Assembly (NCBI RefSeq): GCF_002099425.1
Contig: NW_018343953.1
Coordinates: 11,568,001-11,632,000 of the forward strand
Direction of reading: 5' to 3'
Source of the DNA: Phascolarctos cinereus
Taxonomy: Eukaryota; Chordata; Mammalia; Diprotodontia; Phascolarctidae
Length of the DNA: 64,000 nucleotides
Of this stretch, positions 27,584 through 38,470 are shown one piece after another; within the stretch, counting starts at the first letter, position 1, and each line of letters starts with the position of its first letter. The notes beneath the pieces were generated by a model. The model searched no databases and was not told the DNA's origin. It was given only the letters and a program-made list of their open reading frames with translations. The position numbers and the translations under genes are program-made.

Positions 27584-30500
27584 TATAAAAAATTTTTTTC
27601 AGTCAGCAAAAAGCTGCCTTCTTACCCTCCCATACCAACCCTCCAGCCCCACTTGAAAACCAAAGAAAAAATCCATTACAAGTAGGTACAGTCAATCAAA
27701 ACACCTTTCTACATTGTCCATTTTATATATATGTATATGTATAAATATATATATATATATATATATATACTTGTATGATGCGTATATGTATGTGTGTAAA
27801 TATACACACACATATATAGAGGTATGTGTGTATATGTGTACATGTACATATTTTATTTTATTTTATTTTTTACCCTGTACTCTTCACTTCTCTCCTCTGT
27901 CAGGAGATAGGGAGCATGTTTCATCATTAGTCCCCTAGGATCACATTCAATCATTACACTAATAAGAGTTCCTAATTTTTTCAAAGTTGTTTATGTTCAC
28001 CAAATTGCTGTCATTGTAAAAATTGTTGTTCTCCTAGTTCTGTTCATTTTACTATGCATTAGTTCACACAAATCTCCCCACCTTTCTCTGAAACCATCAC
28101 CTCCATCATTTAAAAAAAAAAACCAATGCAATAGTATTCTAACACATTTATATACCATAAATTGTTCATCCATCCCCCAATTTTTGCGTAACCCCTTAGA
28201 TTCCAATTCTTTGTCACCTCAAAAGAGCTATATTTTTGTACACCCTTAGGGTTTATTTTGCTTGGTACTAATACCATCCCTAACCTGCCCTCTCTTCCTT
28301 CTTCCCTTTCCCTCCTATTTCTCTGTTGAATAAAGTGTATATCTGTACCCAACTATGTTTGTGAGTATCTTTCCTTTAACCAGTTCAGATGATAGTGAGG
28401 CTCAGTGTCAGTCACTTCCCCACCCCTTCCTTCCTTATCTGTAAAGATATCTACTTATTCACTCTAATTATGTGAGATAATTTTCCTTAACCTTCCTTTC
28501 TCTCCTCCCTTGTATATTTCTCTTCCCCTCTTTCTATTCTTCTCTTAAGTTCATCAAGACATAACAGACCCACTCCCAGGTCTTATCAAATTAGATTCCC
28601 TCTATAACCCCTGATGATGATAGGGCTCATAGAAGCACATATATTATCACCTTATATTAGTATAGAAGTAGTTTATCCTTATTCAGTCAATTATCATTAT
28701 TGTTATTTACCTTTTTATGTTTCTCTTCACTCCTGTGTTTGAACTTCAAAGCATCAGGAATGCTTAGAAGTCCTCTATTTCATTAAAAATCCATTTCCCC
28801 CCCGTAGGATTATACTCAGTTTTGCTGGTTAAGTTATTCTTGGCTGTAAGCCTATATATACATCATTTCCATCTGGAATATCATATTCCAAGTTCTCTAC
28901 TTCTTTATAGTGGTGGCCACTAAATTATGTGTGATTCTGTCTGTGGCTCCTTGGTACTTAAATTTCTTCCTGGCTGTTTGCAGGTCTCTTTTGATTTTTT
29001 TTTTTCACTTCGAAGCCCTGGATTTTGGCTACGATGTTCCGGGAGTTTTGTTTGGGGGTTTCTTTTAGGAGGTGACTGGTAGATTCTTTTCTATTTCCAC
29101 TATGCCTTCTCATTCTAAGAGATCTGGCCAGTTTTCTTCTACGATTTCTTTAAATATGATGCCTAGGCTTTTTGTTGTTGTTGTTGTTGTTGTTGTTCAT
29201 GGCATTCAGGTAGTCCAATGATAGATGTATATATTTTTTTTACTTGACTTGTTTTCCAGGTCATCTTATGAGGTACCTTACATTTTCTTTTATTTATTCA
29301 GTTTTTTGAGTTTGTTTTAATATTTCCTGTTGTTTTATGAAGTCATTAGCTTCAGATTGGTCCAGTTTTCTAGGAGTTTGTTGCTTGGGCAAGTTTTTGT
29401 ACCTCATGTGCCAAGTTATTAATTCCTTTTCCATTTCTTTCTTTCTTTCCCAATTCTTTCTTCCACAGCTCTCATTTCTTTTCCATTTTTTCCTCAAGCA
29501 CTTTCATTTAATTTACAAATTCATTTTTTAACCTTTTTTTTTTCCATTTCATCTCTTTGAAGAATCATAGTTGAATTTATGCCCAGGTTTTGTTTTACTC
29601 TGAAGCTTTTTTGTTTGTAGAAGTTTTGTAGTTATTCTTTTTCTGCCCTTGTGTTTTGAGCGTTCCCACCTACATAATAGGTCTTTATGGTGGGATTTTT
29701 ATTTTTGTTTAGTCACTCTTCAAGTATACTTGCTAACTTCTGACTTGATGTTAGGACTGTGCTTTGCCCTCTTCAGAATGGAAAGTCTGGGCTGGTCCTG
29801 TTGCTGCTTTCTTGGGGTACTGAGTGTTATTTTATTCTAGGATCTCAGATGAAAAACAGGGACCTGCAATTTTCAGTGCTTCCAAAGTGGTCTGATTCAA
29901 GGCAAAGCCTGATTACTACCCAGCCATCCCCTGCTCCAGTCTGAGCTCTGCAAGTTTCTGACTTAGGCTTAGGACGGAGTAACAATAAATTGATACTGGA
30001 CTCTGCCCCATTAGCTTTCAGGGAAGGTCTGCTATTTCAGAGTGACTGAACTGTAGGCTCCCTTTTGACCTAGGATCCCTAACCTGGTTACTCCTCCATA
30101 GGATTCAGATTGAGGCAGAACTGACACCCCTTTCATTCCTGGGATCTAAACCACACTATTGCTACTTGCTTCTGAACTTGTTCTGTTCTTAGTATACCAC
30201 TCTGAGCATTCCTGTCCTGAATGTCATCCCCAGGCCCAAGTCTAGTCCATCATACTGGAACTGAGTACTGGGAACCAAAGGCATTTGGCACCTATTTCTG
30301 CATACTACACTAGGTGACCTATATGGGTCTTGGTCCTCCTCTGTCCTAGTGCACATTCTCTCCCTGTGTGTTGTAGTGCTCTATGGTGCGTGCTTCTGGT
30401 TAGACCCAGTCCTCAGTCCCCACAGACCGCTTTGTCTGTCTCCCTATGCTTACCCAGGTTAGACAAAGGACTTACTATGCCTTCTCTGGATTTCCCCATC

Positions 30501-30595
30501 AGGATTTAGTTTAGTGTGTTTTCTAGATGTCTGGAGTTTTGTGGGGAGCTCATCTGAAATGCTTCTTGTTGCTCTGCCATCTTCACTTCCCTACT
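27480..30595 (-). mobile_element. HAL1-like L1 derivative (ORF1 without ORF2), antisense
   Basis: Read on the minus strand from 30,595: an L1 5' UTR starts with 'gaagatggcagagcaacaag' and runs to about 29,560. ORF1 debris follows, with coiled coil (about 29,300-29,550) and the C-terminal motif NSRNIVAKIQGFEV near 29,010-29,050. The ORF1 end and spacer lie at about 28,270-28,800. The sequence then passes directly to the last part of ORF2 and a 3' UTR (28,250 down to about 27,480). The endonuclease and RT, over 2.5 kb, are absent. That order matches HAL1 ('half-L1') elements known in mammals. The 3' UTR differs from that of the other L1 copies here. TA-rich microsatellites (27,541-27,580; 27,724-27,850) sit in it. 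The frame is broken in many places. Confidence 0.72.
27541..27850. repeat. (TA)n/(CATA)n microsatellites
   Basis: TA runs at 27,541-27,590 and 27,724-27,770, followed by TGTG/TATA mixtures to about 27,850. They lie in the 3' UTR of the HAL1-like element. Confidence 0.9.
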
Positions 30596-30609
30596 TTTCC
30601 ATGGGCATT

Positions 30610-30870
30610 CAAGAGGCCTCTAGATGGAACAAGTAGATAGAAAGTTGGGCTCAAAGTTAAGAAGGCCTAAATTTAGATCCTGCATCAGATCTTTATTAGC
30701 TATATGACCCTGGGATGAGTCCCTAAACTGCTTATGGCCTTGGATTCCTGATCTGTAAAATGGGAGTAATATTAGCATTTACTTCACAGGGTTGTTTGAG
30801 ACTTAAATGCAAGAATATGTGTACTTCACAAATCCAAAAGTACTATATAAGTGGTAGGCATTGTTTTAAT
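30610..30870 (+). mobile_element. MIR/THER-like SINE
   Basis: A near-complete old copy: 'tcaaagttaagaaggcctaa', 'gctatatgaccctgggatga', 'ttcctgatctgtaaaatggg', 'cagggttgtttgagacttaa' and 'tactatataagtggtaggca'. Confidence 0.75.
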
Positions 30871-30874
30871 TATT

Positions 30875-32290
30875 ATAAACATACTCTTTGGACCATTTTC
30901 ATGAGTGTTACAAAGTTGGGGAGCCAAACAGTGAGATTCCCTCAGGGATGTTTCTTTATTCCTAAGATTCATTAGAGTAATATGAAAAAAACAAAAACCA
31001 TTTCACTAAATATGAACAGAGGGGTTTATTTCATGTCTGGTTGAAGGCCATTATGCAACAGAGAAAACCCTAGATTTTGGGGCTAGGAAAGGGGGAAGGA
31101 GACAGAGGAATTACCTCTGAGCCCAGATTAAATGAATTTCAGTGATAAACTCCAAACAACATTGCATTGCCCCATGGCTATACTTAAGAAGAAATTGATA
31201 AAGGAGTGGGAGTTTTGGAGGTATTCAAATGATTGGTCAGTTTGCAGGTGTTCTTTTAAAAATATGACACATGGGTTTCAGGTAGAGAGTACTGCCCTAA
31301 TTCTTGGTAGGGCTTATTTGACTCATAATCTTCTTTAGGGGTTTTTTTTTGTTTGCTTTGTTTTGTTTTGTTTGTTTTGGTTACTAAATTTCTGATTTGG
31401 ATGGGAGAATTGAGATTTTCTCTTTACTGGCGGATCTAGGTGGGGAGGAAAGCCCATTATACTGTTTAGCCATTCAGACAGAGTACATGTCCAGAGCACA
31501 AGGCAGAGAAAGAAGATTATTTGCTTTGAGTATTTTCGATCAGGCTATTTTTTTAACCATATATGTAACTACAGTCAGCATAATTGTTTCGATAATGATG
31601 CAAAGTGCAAGGTCATGGAATTTAACATCCCTAACAACCAGTCCAGAATCACAGATTTCTTGCAAATCTATGCTTTTATAGAGTTTATAACTATCAGGTC
31701 TCTTCTCTGCTTGAATACCTACAATTAAAGGGAAGGAACTATTTTCATCACCTTCCAAGGCAGCCCATTCCATCTGTAGAGAATTCCAAAGGAGAACATC
31801 ATTCTCCTGAGCAATTGTTTAACAACACAATAGCTTCAATCACTTATGTTCAGGGAAAGAAGCAAACAGAAGAGGCAGTCAGAACTTTAATGTCCAAACT
31901 TACCCCAGGCAAGCACATATATGGATGTAATTCACCAATTCTACTTTGGATTTCATGGGAAATCCTAGAGAGGAAAAGTAAAATGCTACAAGTTTGGGAG
32001 AGACAGCCAGAAGGTGGAGTTAAAATGTCTACCAACTGAGCAAATCCTCCTGGTTTAGTGGCTAATTCTTTCTGATGAAGCTTTCAGGAATCCTCCTCCC
32101 CCTCTGCAGCCATCATGGGGTAGAGGGAAAGGTGTAGGAATCAAAGTACACCAAGGATTTGATGAAAAAAGCACTAATGTTTTTCAGCATTAAGTCATGC
32201 ATTTCCCTGAAATTTGCCAGGGGAACTAAGTCCACACTCTATTGGTGTGGCCTCTTCATGCTCCATGGAGTATACAGTCCCTTCTACAAG
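30875..32290. other. mostly unassigned sequence
   Basis: A T/G-rich run lies at 31,340-31,385. 31,700-31,780 resembles an old interspersed repeat ('ccttccaaggcagcccattc') whose family I cannot name. No gene is seen; the open frames do not look like a known protein. Confidence 0.4.
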
Positions 32291-32299
32291 TGACATCAT

Positions 32300-32640
32300 T
32301 TAGACTAACTATATTTTAGATATTAGGAAACAGAGGATTCCTGCTTTGCTCAAGGTCATACAGATAGGTAGTGGCTGAACCAGGATGAAAACTTAGGTTT
32401 TATAACTACAACCTAGTGTTCCTTCTATTATACCATTTTTCTTTTTCTTTTCTTTTTTTTAGGGGGGGTGTGAGGCAATTGGGGTTAAGTGACTTGCCCA
32501 AGATCATATAGCTAGTAAGTGTATGAGGCTGGATTTGAACTCAGGTCCTCCTGACTCCAAGGCTGGAGCTTTATCCACTGCGCCACCTAGCTGCCCCTAT
32601 TATACCATTTTTCATACACTAAGCTGTTTCTCTGTCATTA
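32300..32640 (-). mobile_element. MIR-like SINE, antisense, split by WSINE1
   Basis: The left part has 'tgctcaaggtcatacagata' and 'gtggctgaaccaggatgaaa'. The right part resumes after the WSINE1-type insertion at 32,614. Confidence 0.6.
32442..32597 (-). mobile_element. WSINE1/SINE1-type tRNA SINE
   Basis: A reverse full-length copy: a T-rich tail, 'gcaattggggttaagtgact' in its body, and a 'gccacctagctgcccc' end. A perfect 16-bp target duplication, tattataccatttttc, lies at 32,426-32,441 and 32,598-32,613. Confidence 0.93.
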
Positions 32641-32724
32641 CAAGGGATTCTTGATAACAACTTAAACTTATAATCTTCGAAGGATTAATAAGAACTCTTC
32701 AAATACAAAGGATAGAAAACAGAA

Positions 32725-32860
32725 ACATCATGACAGTGAAAAGAGCACTGGGTTGGAAGCAGACATGAATATCTGACTACCCATGGGACCATAGGGAGGT
32801 CACAACCTTTCTGAGCCTGCTTCTTTATCTGTAAAAAAGACTCAATTCTTGCCCTACCTA
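32725..32860 (+). mobile_element. MIR-like SINE
   Basis: 'aagagcactgggttggaagc', a degenerate tRNA-related middle, and 'cctgcttctttatctgtaaa'. Confidence 0.5.
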
Positions 32861-32869
32861 CCTTCTTCA

Positions 32870-34610
32870 TTCAGTAAACATTTGTTCTATAAACATTTAT
32901 CAAACTCCTACTATGTTCCAGGCACTTAAAAAATTTACTTATTTTTAGTTTTCAACATTCACTTCTATAAGATTTTGAGTTCCAAATTTTCTCCCCATCT
33001 CTCTCCTCCTCCTACCCCAAGATGGCATGCAATTTGACATAGGCTCTACATTTACATTCATATTGAACCTATATTCACATTAGTCACATTGTAAAAAAGA
33101 ATTAGAACTAGTGGGTGAAACCACAAGAAAGAAGAAACAAACAAAAAAAGAAAAAAAAGAGCAAATAATATGCTTCAATTGGCATTCAGACTCCACGGTT
33201 CTTTTTCTGGATTTGGAGAGCATTTCCATCATGAGTCCTTTGGAGTTGTCTTGTATCCTTGCATTGCCAAGAAGAGATATGTCTATCAAAGTTAGTCATT
33301 GTACATTGTGGCTGTTACTCTGTACAATGTTCTCCTGGTTCTGCTCATTTCACTAAGCATCTGTTCATTTAAGTCTTTCCAGGTTTTTCTTAAGTCTGCT
33401 GGCTCATCATTTCTTATAGCACAATAATATTCAATTAATTCATATACCACAACTTGTTCAGCCATTCCCCAACTGATGGGGCATCACCTCTTCCAATTCT
33501 TTGCCACACAAAAAGAGCTGCTATAATTATTTTTGTACATGTGGGTCCTAGAAGTGGTATTGCTGGGTCAAAGGGTATGCAATTTTAGAGCCCTTTGGGC
33601 ATAGTTCCAAATTGCTCTCCAGAATGGCTGGATCAGTTCACAACTCCACCAACAATGCATTAGTGCTCCAATTTTCCCACATCTTCTGCAGCATTTACCA
33701 TTTTCCTGTTTGGTTATGTTAGCCAATCTGATAGGTGTGATGTAGTACCTCAGAGTTGTTTTGATTTGCATTTCTCTGATCAATAGTGATTTAGAGCATT
33801 TTTTCATATGACTATAGATAGCTTTAATTTTTTCATCTGAAACTGCCTGTTCATATTCTTTGACCATTTATCAATTGGGGAACACTTGTATTCTTATAAA
33901 TTTGACCCAATTCTCTACATATTTTAGAAATCAGGCCTTTATCAGAGACACTGCCTGTAAAAATGCTTTCCCATTTTTCTGCTTCCCTCCTAATCTTGGT
34001 TGCATTGGCCTTGTTTGTGCAAAACCTTTTCAATTTAATGTAATCAAAATCATTCATTTTGCATTTTATAATGTTCTCTATCTCTTATTTGGTCATAAAT
34101 TCTTCCATTCTTCATCAATCTGATAGGTAAATTATTCCTTGCTCTCCCAGTTTGCTTATAGTATCAGCCTTTATATCTAAATTGTGTACCCATTCTGATT
34201 TTATTTTGGTATACGGTTTAAGATGTTGGTCTATGCCTAGTTTCTGCCATACCATTTTCCAGCTTTCACAGCAGTTTTTGTCAAATAGTGAGCTCTTATC
34301 CCAGAAGCTGGAGTCTTTGGTTTATCAAACAGTAGATTACTATAGTCATTGACTGCTATGTCTTCTATACCTAATCTATTCCACTGATCCACCACTCTAT
34401 TTTTTAGACAGTACCAAGTAGTTTTGATGATTGCTACTTTATAATACAATTTAAGATGTGGTATGGCTAGTGCCAGGCACTTTTTAAGGCAGTAAGGATA
34501 CAGAGATAAAAAGGAAATTCAAACAAAGATACAGTCCTTGCCCTCAAGGGACTTACATTCTATTTGTAGGAGGGTTGTCCCTAAGCATGTACCATGGAGG
34601 GGTTGTGTGC
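32870..34610 (-). mobile_element. L2-type repeat split by an L1 insertion
   Basis: The left part (32,870-32,927) reads 'actcctactatgttccaggc'. The right part (34,483-34,580) resumes with 'cagagataaaaaggaaattc' and 'gccctcaagggacttacatt'. Together they make the common antisense L2/CR1-type block that starts with GTGCCAGGCACT. The L1 at 32,928-34,470 lies between them. Confidence 0.6.
32928..34470 (-). mobile_element. L1 LINE 3' end, antisense
   Basis: A 1.54-kb antisense L1. From the minus strand it runs from the ORF2 region near SNLLFDKPK (34.3 kb) through the C-terminal domain, with RCGKIGALMHCWWSC near 33,650, to the 3' UTR and A-rich tail at 32,928. The frame in the C-terminal part is open for about 100 codons, so the copy is moderately young. 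The target duplication is ccaggcactt (32,918-32,927 and 34,473-34,482). It is 5'-truncated. Confidence 0.93.
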
Positions 34611-34797
34611 CTGGAAAGAAGGCAAAATAGATATCTATAACCTCTTCTTCTCTTACTCTTCTCCAAGGAAGACTTGAATTCCTTCCAGGAGAAAAAGCAG
34701 GAGGTTGGGAGTAGAGGCCACTCTGCTATCCTTAGAGAAAGGGGTCACTGGGCTAGAATTATATCTATCTGCTCCCTTAAATATTGTTAATCTAGGG

Positions 34798-34980
34798 CAG
34801 GGTAGGGAATCTGTGGCCTCAAGGCCACATGTGACCCTCTAGGCCTCAAGTGCAGCTGTTTGACTAAATCCAAACTTCACAGAACAAATCCCCTTAATAA
34901 AAGGATTTGTTCTGCAAAACTTTTATTCAGTCAAAAGGCTGCAGCCAAGAACCTAGAAGGCCACAGGTTCTCCAATCCTG
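34798..34980. mobile_element. palindromic hAT-type MITE, copy B
   Basis: The same family as 2,252-2,454. The left half, with 'gactaaatccaaacttcaca' and 'gaacaaatccccttaat', is the inverse of the right half, with 'aaaaggatttgttctg'. Ends are cagggtaggg and ccaatcctg. The 8-bp target duplication is atctaggg (34,790-34,797) and gtctaggg (34,981-34,988), with 7 of 8 matching. Confidence 0.9.
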
Positions 34981-34989
34981 GTCTAGGGG

Positions 34990-36092
34990 ATATATTTTTC
35001 AGGTTTAATCTAGTTTCTGATTATTGTTCCATTATAGGGGGAAGTAGGACACCAAGTTTTATATGTTTACATACCAAAGACTTGACCCCTTTTCACAACG
35101 AACACATATAGCAGTTATCCAAGAAACTCATTTATACAATTCTTATAGCAAAACAGTAATCTGACAAAGTAGTAAAATATATACCCGACAACACATTATG
35201 AAGGCGCTCTCTATTTGGGAGTAAAGTAACAGTGAAAGCAAGAGTGTCTTAGGTCTCATCCAAGGGGAAGTTCCTTGAGTCTTTTCCTTCAGCAACCTGA
35301 AATGGAGTTGACCTCTTCCATCTTCTCTGTTGAAGCTGGAAGCCAGAAGAAACTAAACCTGTCTCTTACTCTCACCAACTACACCCACGCCCTTGAAGCA
35401 GACTAAGGGCATTGATCTTCACCAGTAAGGACAATTCCATACCAATGGACTTTGAAACTGGGGATTACATATCGTTGCAATTTATTGTCTATCTCATCTT
35501 TAAAAACTGCAAAGTAAATGAAGTAGATAGCTGAGTCAAAGAAGTTAACTTCTGGTTAACTAACAAACTTCTGGTTTGTACTTTAGTAGCGATGATGAAT
35601 ATATTACTTTATGAACAGAACACTAGAGGCCAGTAACCTATTTCTGAATAGACTAATTATGTAGTATTTTTTTTCCTTCAGCAGATCCAACCCTAAGTAT
35701 ATGTGCTGATTATCCTATTCCCTCTCTTTTCCATTAAATTTTTATTAGGACTTTCCTTCACTTGAAATGATTTTTGGGGTAACTTACATTATATTAGAAA
35801 GCCAAACAGAAAAAAAAATTGTTGATTGGTTTACAAATTTTTAACACCCAGAATTGAATATTAGGAATATACAACATTCCACCCTGACTCCAGAGGCTGG
35901 TTTACGCCATTATGACAGGTTACATTTGGATGTTTCAGATAAATTATCTCTGATTACCAAGCATCAACAACAGACAAAATACACAGAACATTGCACATAG
36001 CACATCTGTATGCAGATACTTAGGGAGTGGGTAATACACATACACATCTATGACAAGAGTTGGTGTACAGATACATTGGTGGATAGATCTAG

Positions 36093-36133
<41 letters not shown>

Positions 36134-36680
36134 GCAGATAAACAGAAGTATCTGTGGGTGTGGTTACATACACACACCCATATATACCTTCAATACAGTA
36201 GGCATGCATATACATTCTGAGCATTGGCCTGCGGGTCAATCAGTATCTTTAGTCTAATTCCCTGAACACTGTCAGATGCAAAGGTTCAATTCCTTCTATT
36301 CATGTAATTTATTGACATTCTGTTACAGAAAAAAATTCTAGTCGGGTTTTTTCATTTGCCTGTATAGATACAGACACACAGAAGAAAGCATAAGAAGCAT
36401 AAGAAGCACAAAAACGAGACTAGGAGAAAATAATTTGGTACCTAGACCCCTCTACTTTAAGAACTGACTGCTGTTTTGCATGTTTCTCTGAATCTTCCCT
36501 GCCCCATCCTACAAAGGGGCAGGACGTGAGAACTGGAACTTGAGACAAGATAAAAAGCCGATCCTGCTTCTGAGCCTAGGCAGTTGTTTTCACCTGCAAT
36601 TCTTCCTCGATTATATTACTACAGGTGTCTGCATTTTTCCCCCCTCCTGGCAATCAAAAAAAAAAAAAAAAAACCTTCTC
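34990..36680. other. unassigned sequence upstream of the CpG island
   Basis: (TA)17 lies at 36,094-36,127 with CA/TG-rich flanks to 36,190. A run of A lies at 36,656-36,674. Base composition turns from A+T-rich to G+C-rich near 36,480. No coding exon is recognised. Confidence 0.4.
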
Positions 36681-37859
36681 CGGTTATTGAGCATGCCCAG
36701 TTCGATTGTGAGCGCCACTAAGGAGTTTACAATGCGCAGGTCCCACTTCCCGGGGTTTTGGTGGCCAGCGGAGGGAGGAGGGGAAAGAGTAGGAACAAGG
36801 ATAGTGGTTGATTGAGTAAGAGAGAGAAGCGCAGGAGGCGGAGAAAGTGTAGGTTCAATACATGGATGTAGCCTGAAAGGATGAGGTCTGAAAATGTGAG
36901 CAGGATACGGGGGCGAAGGCAATTTCTAGAGCACTGTGAGTTTAATTCAAATGCTCTCCATCTTCTTCCCCTTCCACACCCATCTTTACCCCTAAGTGCG
37001 GAGAGGGAGGATTGTTCTTAAGGGGCAAAGTAGTACTGGGGAGCACGGGTTTCCCAGCCAACGTGCACCCCGGGTACTAGAGTCAGATTTCCCTCCCCCC
37101 TCCCCCCTTTTTAGTGTCCCTCTTCTGCATTCGTTAATCTGGAGCTGTCGTAGCCATCCGGCCATCCCTTAGCGCCGGCCCCCACCCCGCTGTGGCTTTA
37201 ATATGTGTGTTCACACGTGATTCCCATCCATTCTCTCCCCGCACCCCCGCCCAGCACGCCCCCCAGAATCCCCTCGGGGCGCTCTGCCTCTCTTCCCACG
37301 GTCATGACGGCACTCCCCGGTTTAGCCAATCCCCCAGCAGTAGAGAACCGCTGGCGCTGCCCGCTCGAGGTTCCCTAGGAATGACCCAGACTAGACACAC
37401 ACACCTGCCCGGGGGGGGGGGTGCGAGAGACGGGGGCGGAGAGCCAGGGCTGGAGGGAGCGGAGGAGAGAAGGCAGGCACAACACACACACACACATACA
37501 CACACGAGGGGAAGGGGCAGGCACATACACACACGCACACCCCCCCTCCCCCGCACCCCAACTCCCCCCCCCCGAGTAGAAACGTATCATCGCGTTGGAC
37601 CGTCTGCTTCCCCAGACGGGGCGCCCCGCCCACCTCCTCTCCTACGCCCACCCCTTGCCTGCCAGCCCCCCCACCCCGAGACATTCTGGGGCTTGGTCCT
37701 GGGATCAGGCTCCAGGCCGGGCACCTAACTATTCCCACCACGAGGCTCGCTCTTCCCTTCTTTACTCTCCCTCCTCCTAGCCCCGACGTTTCCCTAAACC
37801 GGGGAGGAGGAGGAGGAGGAGGAACAGGAGTAGCAGGAGAATCCGCACATTGCTAACCC

Positions 37860-38176
37860 GCTCTAAGTGGCTCCCAGCAGCCAAACTGGGCATGCTCCGT
37901 AGCCTGGGCAGGTTTGGGTTGCAAGTAGAAAGCTTTGGCTCTTAAGCCAGGAGGAGAGAACAAGGAGAGAGAGAGGGAGGGAGGGAGGGCGAGAGAGGAG
38001 AAAGGGAGAAAGAGAGAGAGACACACACACGCACACACACACACAGACAGAGGCATACACACGCAGAGCGCGAGAGCCCCGAGCGGCCGGAGAGGACCGC
38101 CGGTGCCCAGCGCTGCCACCATCCATTTGCAAGACGCTGGCACTAGAGAAACCCACCCACCGCCCCTCCGGCTGAT
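37860..38176 (+). other. candidate non-coding first exon
   Basis: G+C-rich sequence with GA and CA runs (37,960-38,060) typical of mammalian 5' UTRs. It ends at ccggctgat followed by gtaagg at 38,177, a strong donor. It has no initiator codon with a sizeable frame, so it would be 5' UTR only. The start is not defined by sequence. An alternative donor is gtaagc at 38,356, and a separate upstream candidate exon ends at 36,935. The gene cannot be named because no coding exon is in view. Confidence 0.4.
37975..37989 (+). promoter_or_regulatory. G-quadruplex-type run
   Basis: Four GGG runs separated by single A residues (gggagggagggaggg) inside the candidate first exon. Confidence 0.7.
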
Positions 38177-38470
38177 GTAAGGATCCGAGCGCTTGGGGGA
38201 GAGGGATTATTGGTTTGGGGGCTTGCGAGGGAAGCCGCTCTTCTCGGTCCTAGTGGCTCTCTGTGACGGGGGATGGTGGAGTACGGGGTGGGGGGAGAAA
38301 ACAGGATGGTTGGGGGACATTAGGGAGTTCTTTTTTTTGCGGGGGAAGGGAGACGGTAAGCGGCTGGGCAAACAGGAGCTTCGGGGCCAAAGAATAATAA
38401 TAGTGATAAACAAAAGGGAAACAAAACCTCCGAAGTCCGTTTCCGGGCAGTGAATAGAGATCTCTTGCAG

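Larger units (their letters stand above)
36685..38470 (+). promoter_or_regulatory. CpG island, probable host gene promoter
   Basis: The only G+C- and CpG-rich stretch in the window. CpG is dense from about 37,130 to 38,260 and moderate from 36,685. Sp1-type GC boxes are seen near 37,240 (cccccgccca), 37,432 (gggggcggag) and 37,620 (gccccgccca). No TATA box stands out, as usual for broad CpG promoters. The direction is not proven. Plus is favoured because two good splice donors face right (36,936 gtgagt; 38,177 gtaagg). Long open frames through it are composition artefacts: they are Pro-, Arg- and His/Thr-rich and lie on both strands. Confidence 0.75.

Noticed and set aside
37192-37741. Long open frames through the CpG island on both strands (up to 178 codons)
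   Set aside because: They are Pro/Arg/His/Thr-rich or Cys/Val-rich, overlap each other on opposite strands and cross CA repeats. No domain or plausible start context is seen; they come from base composition.
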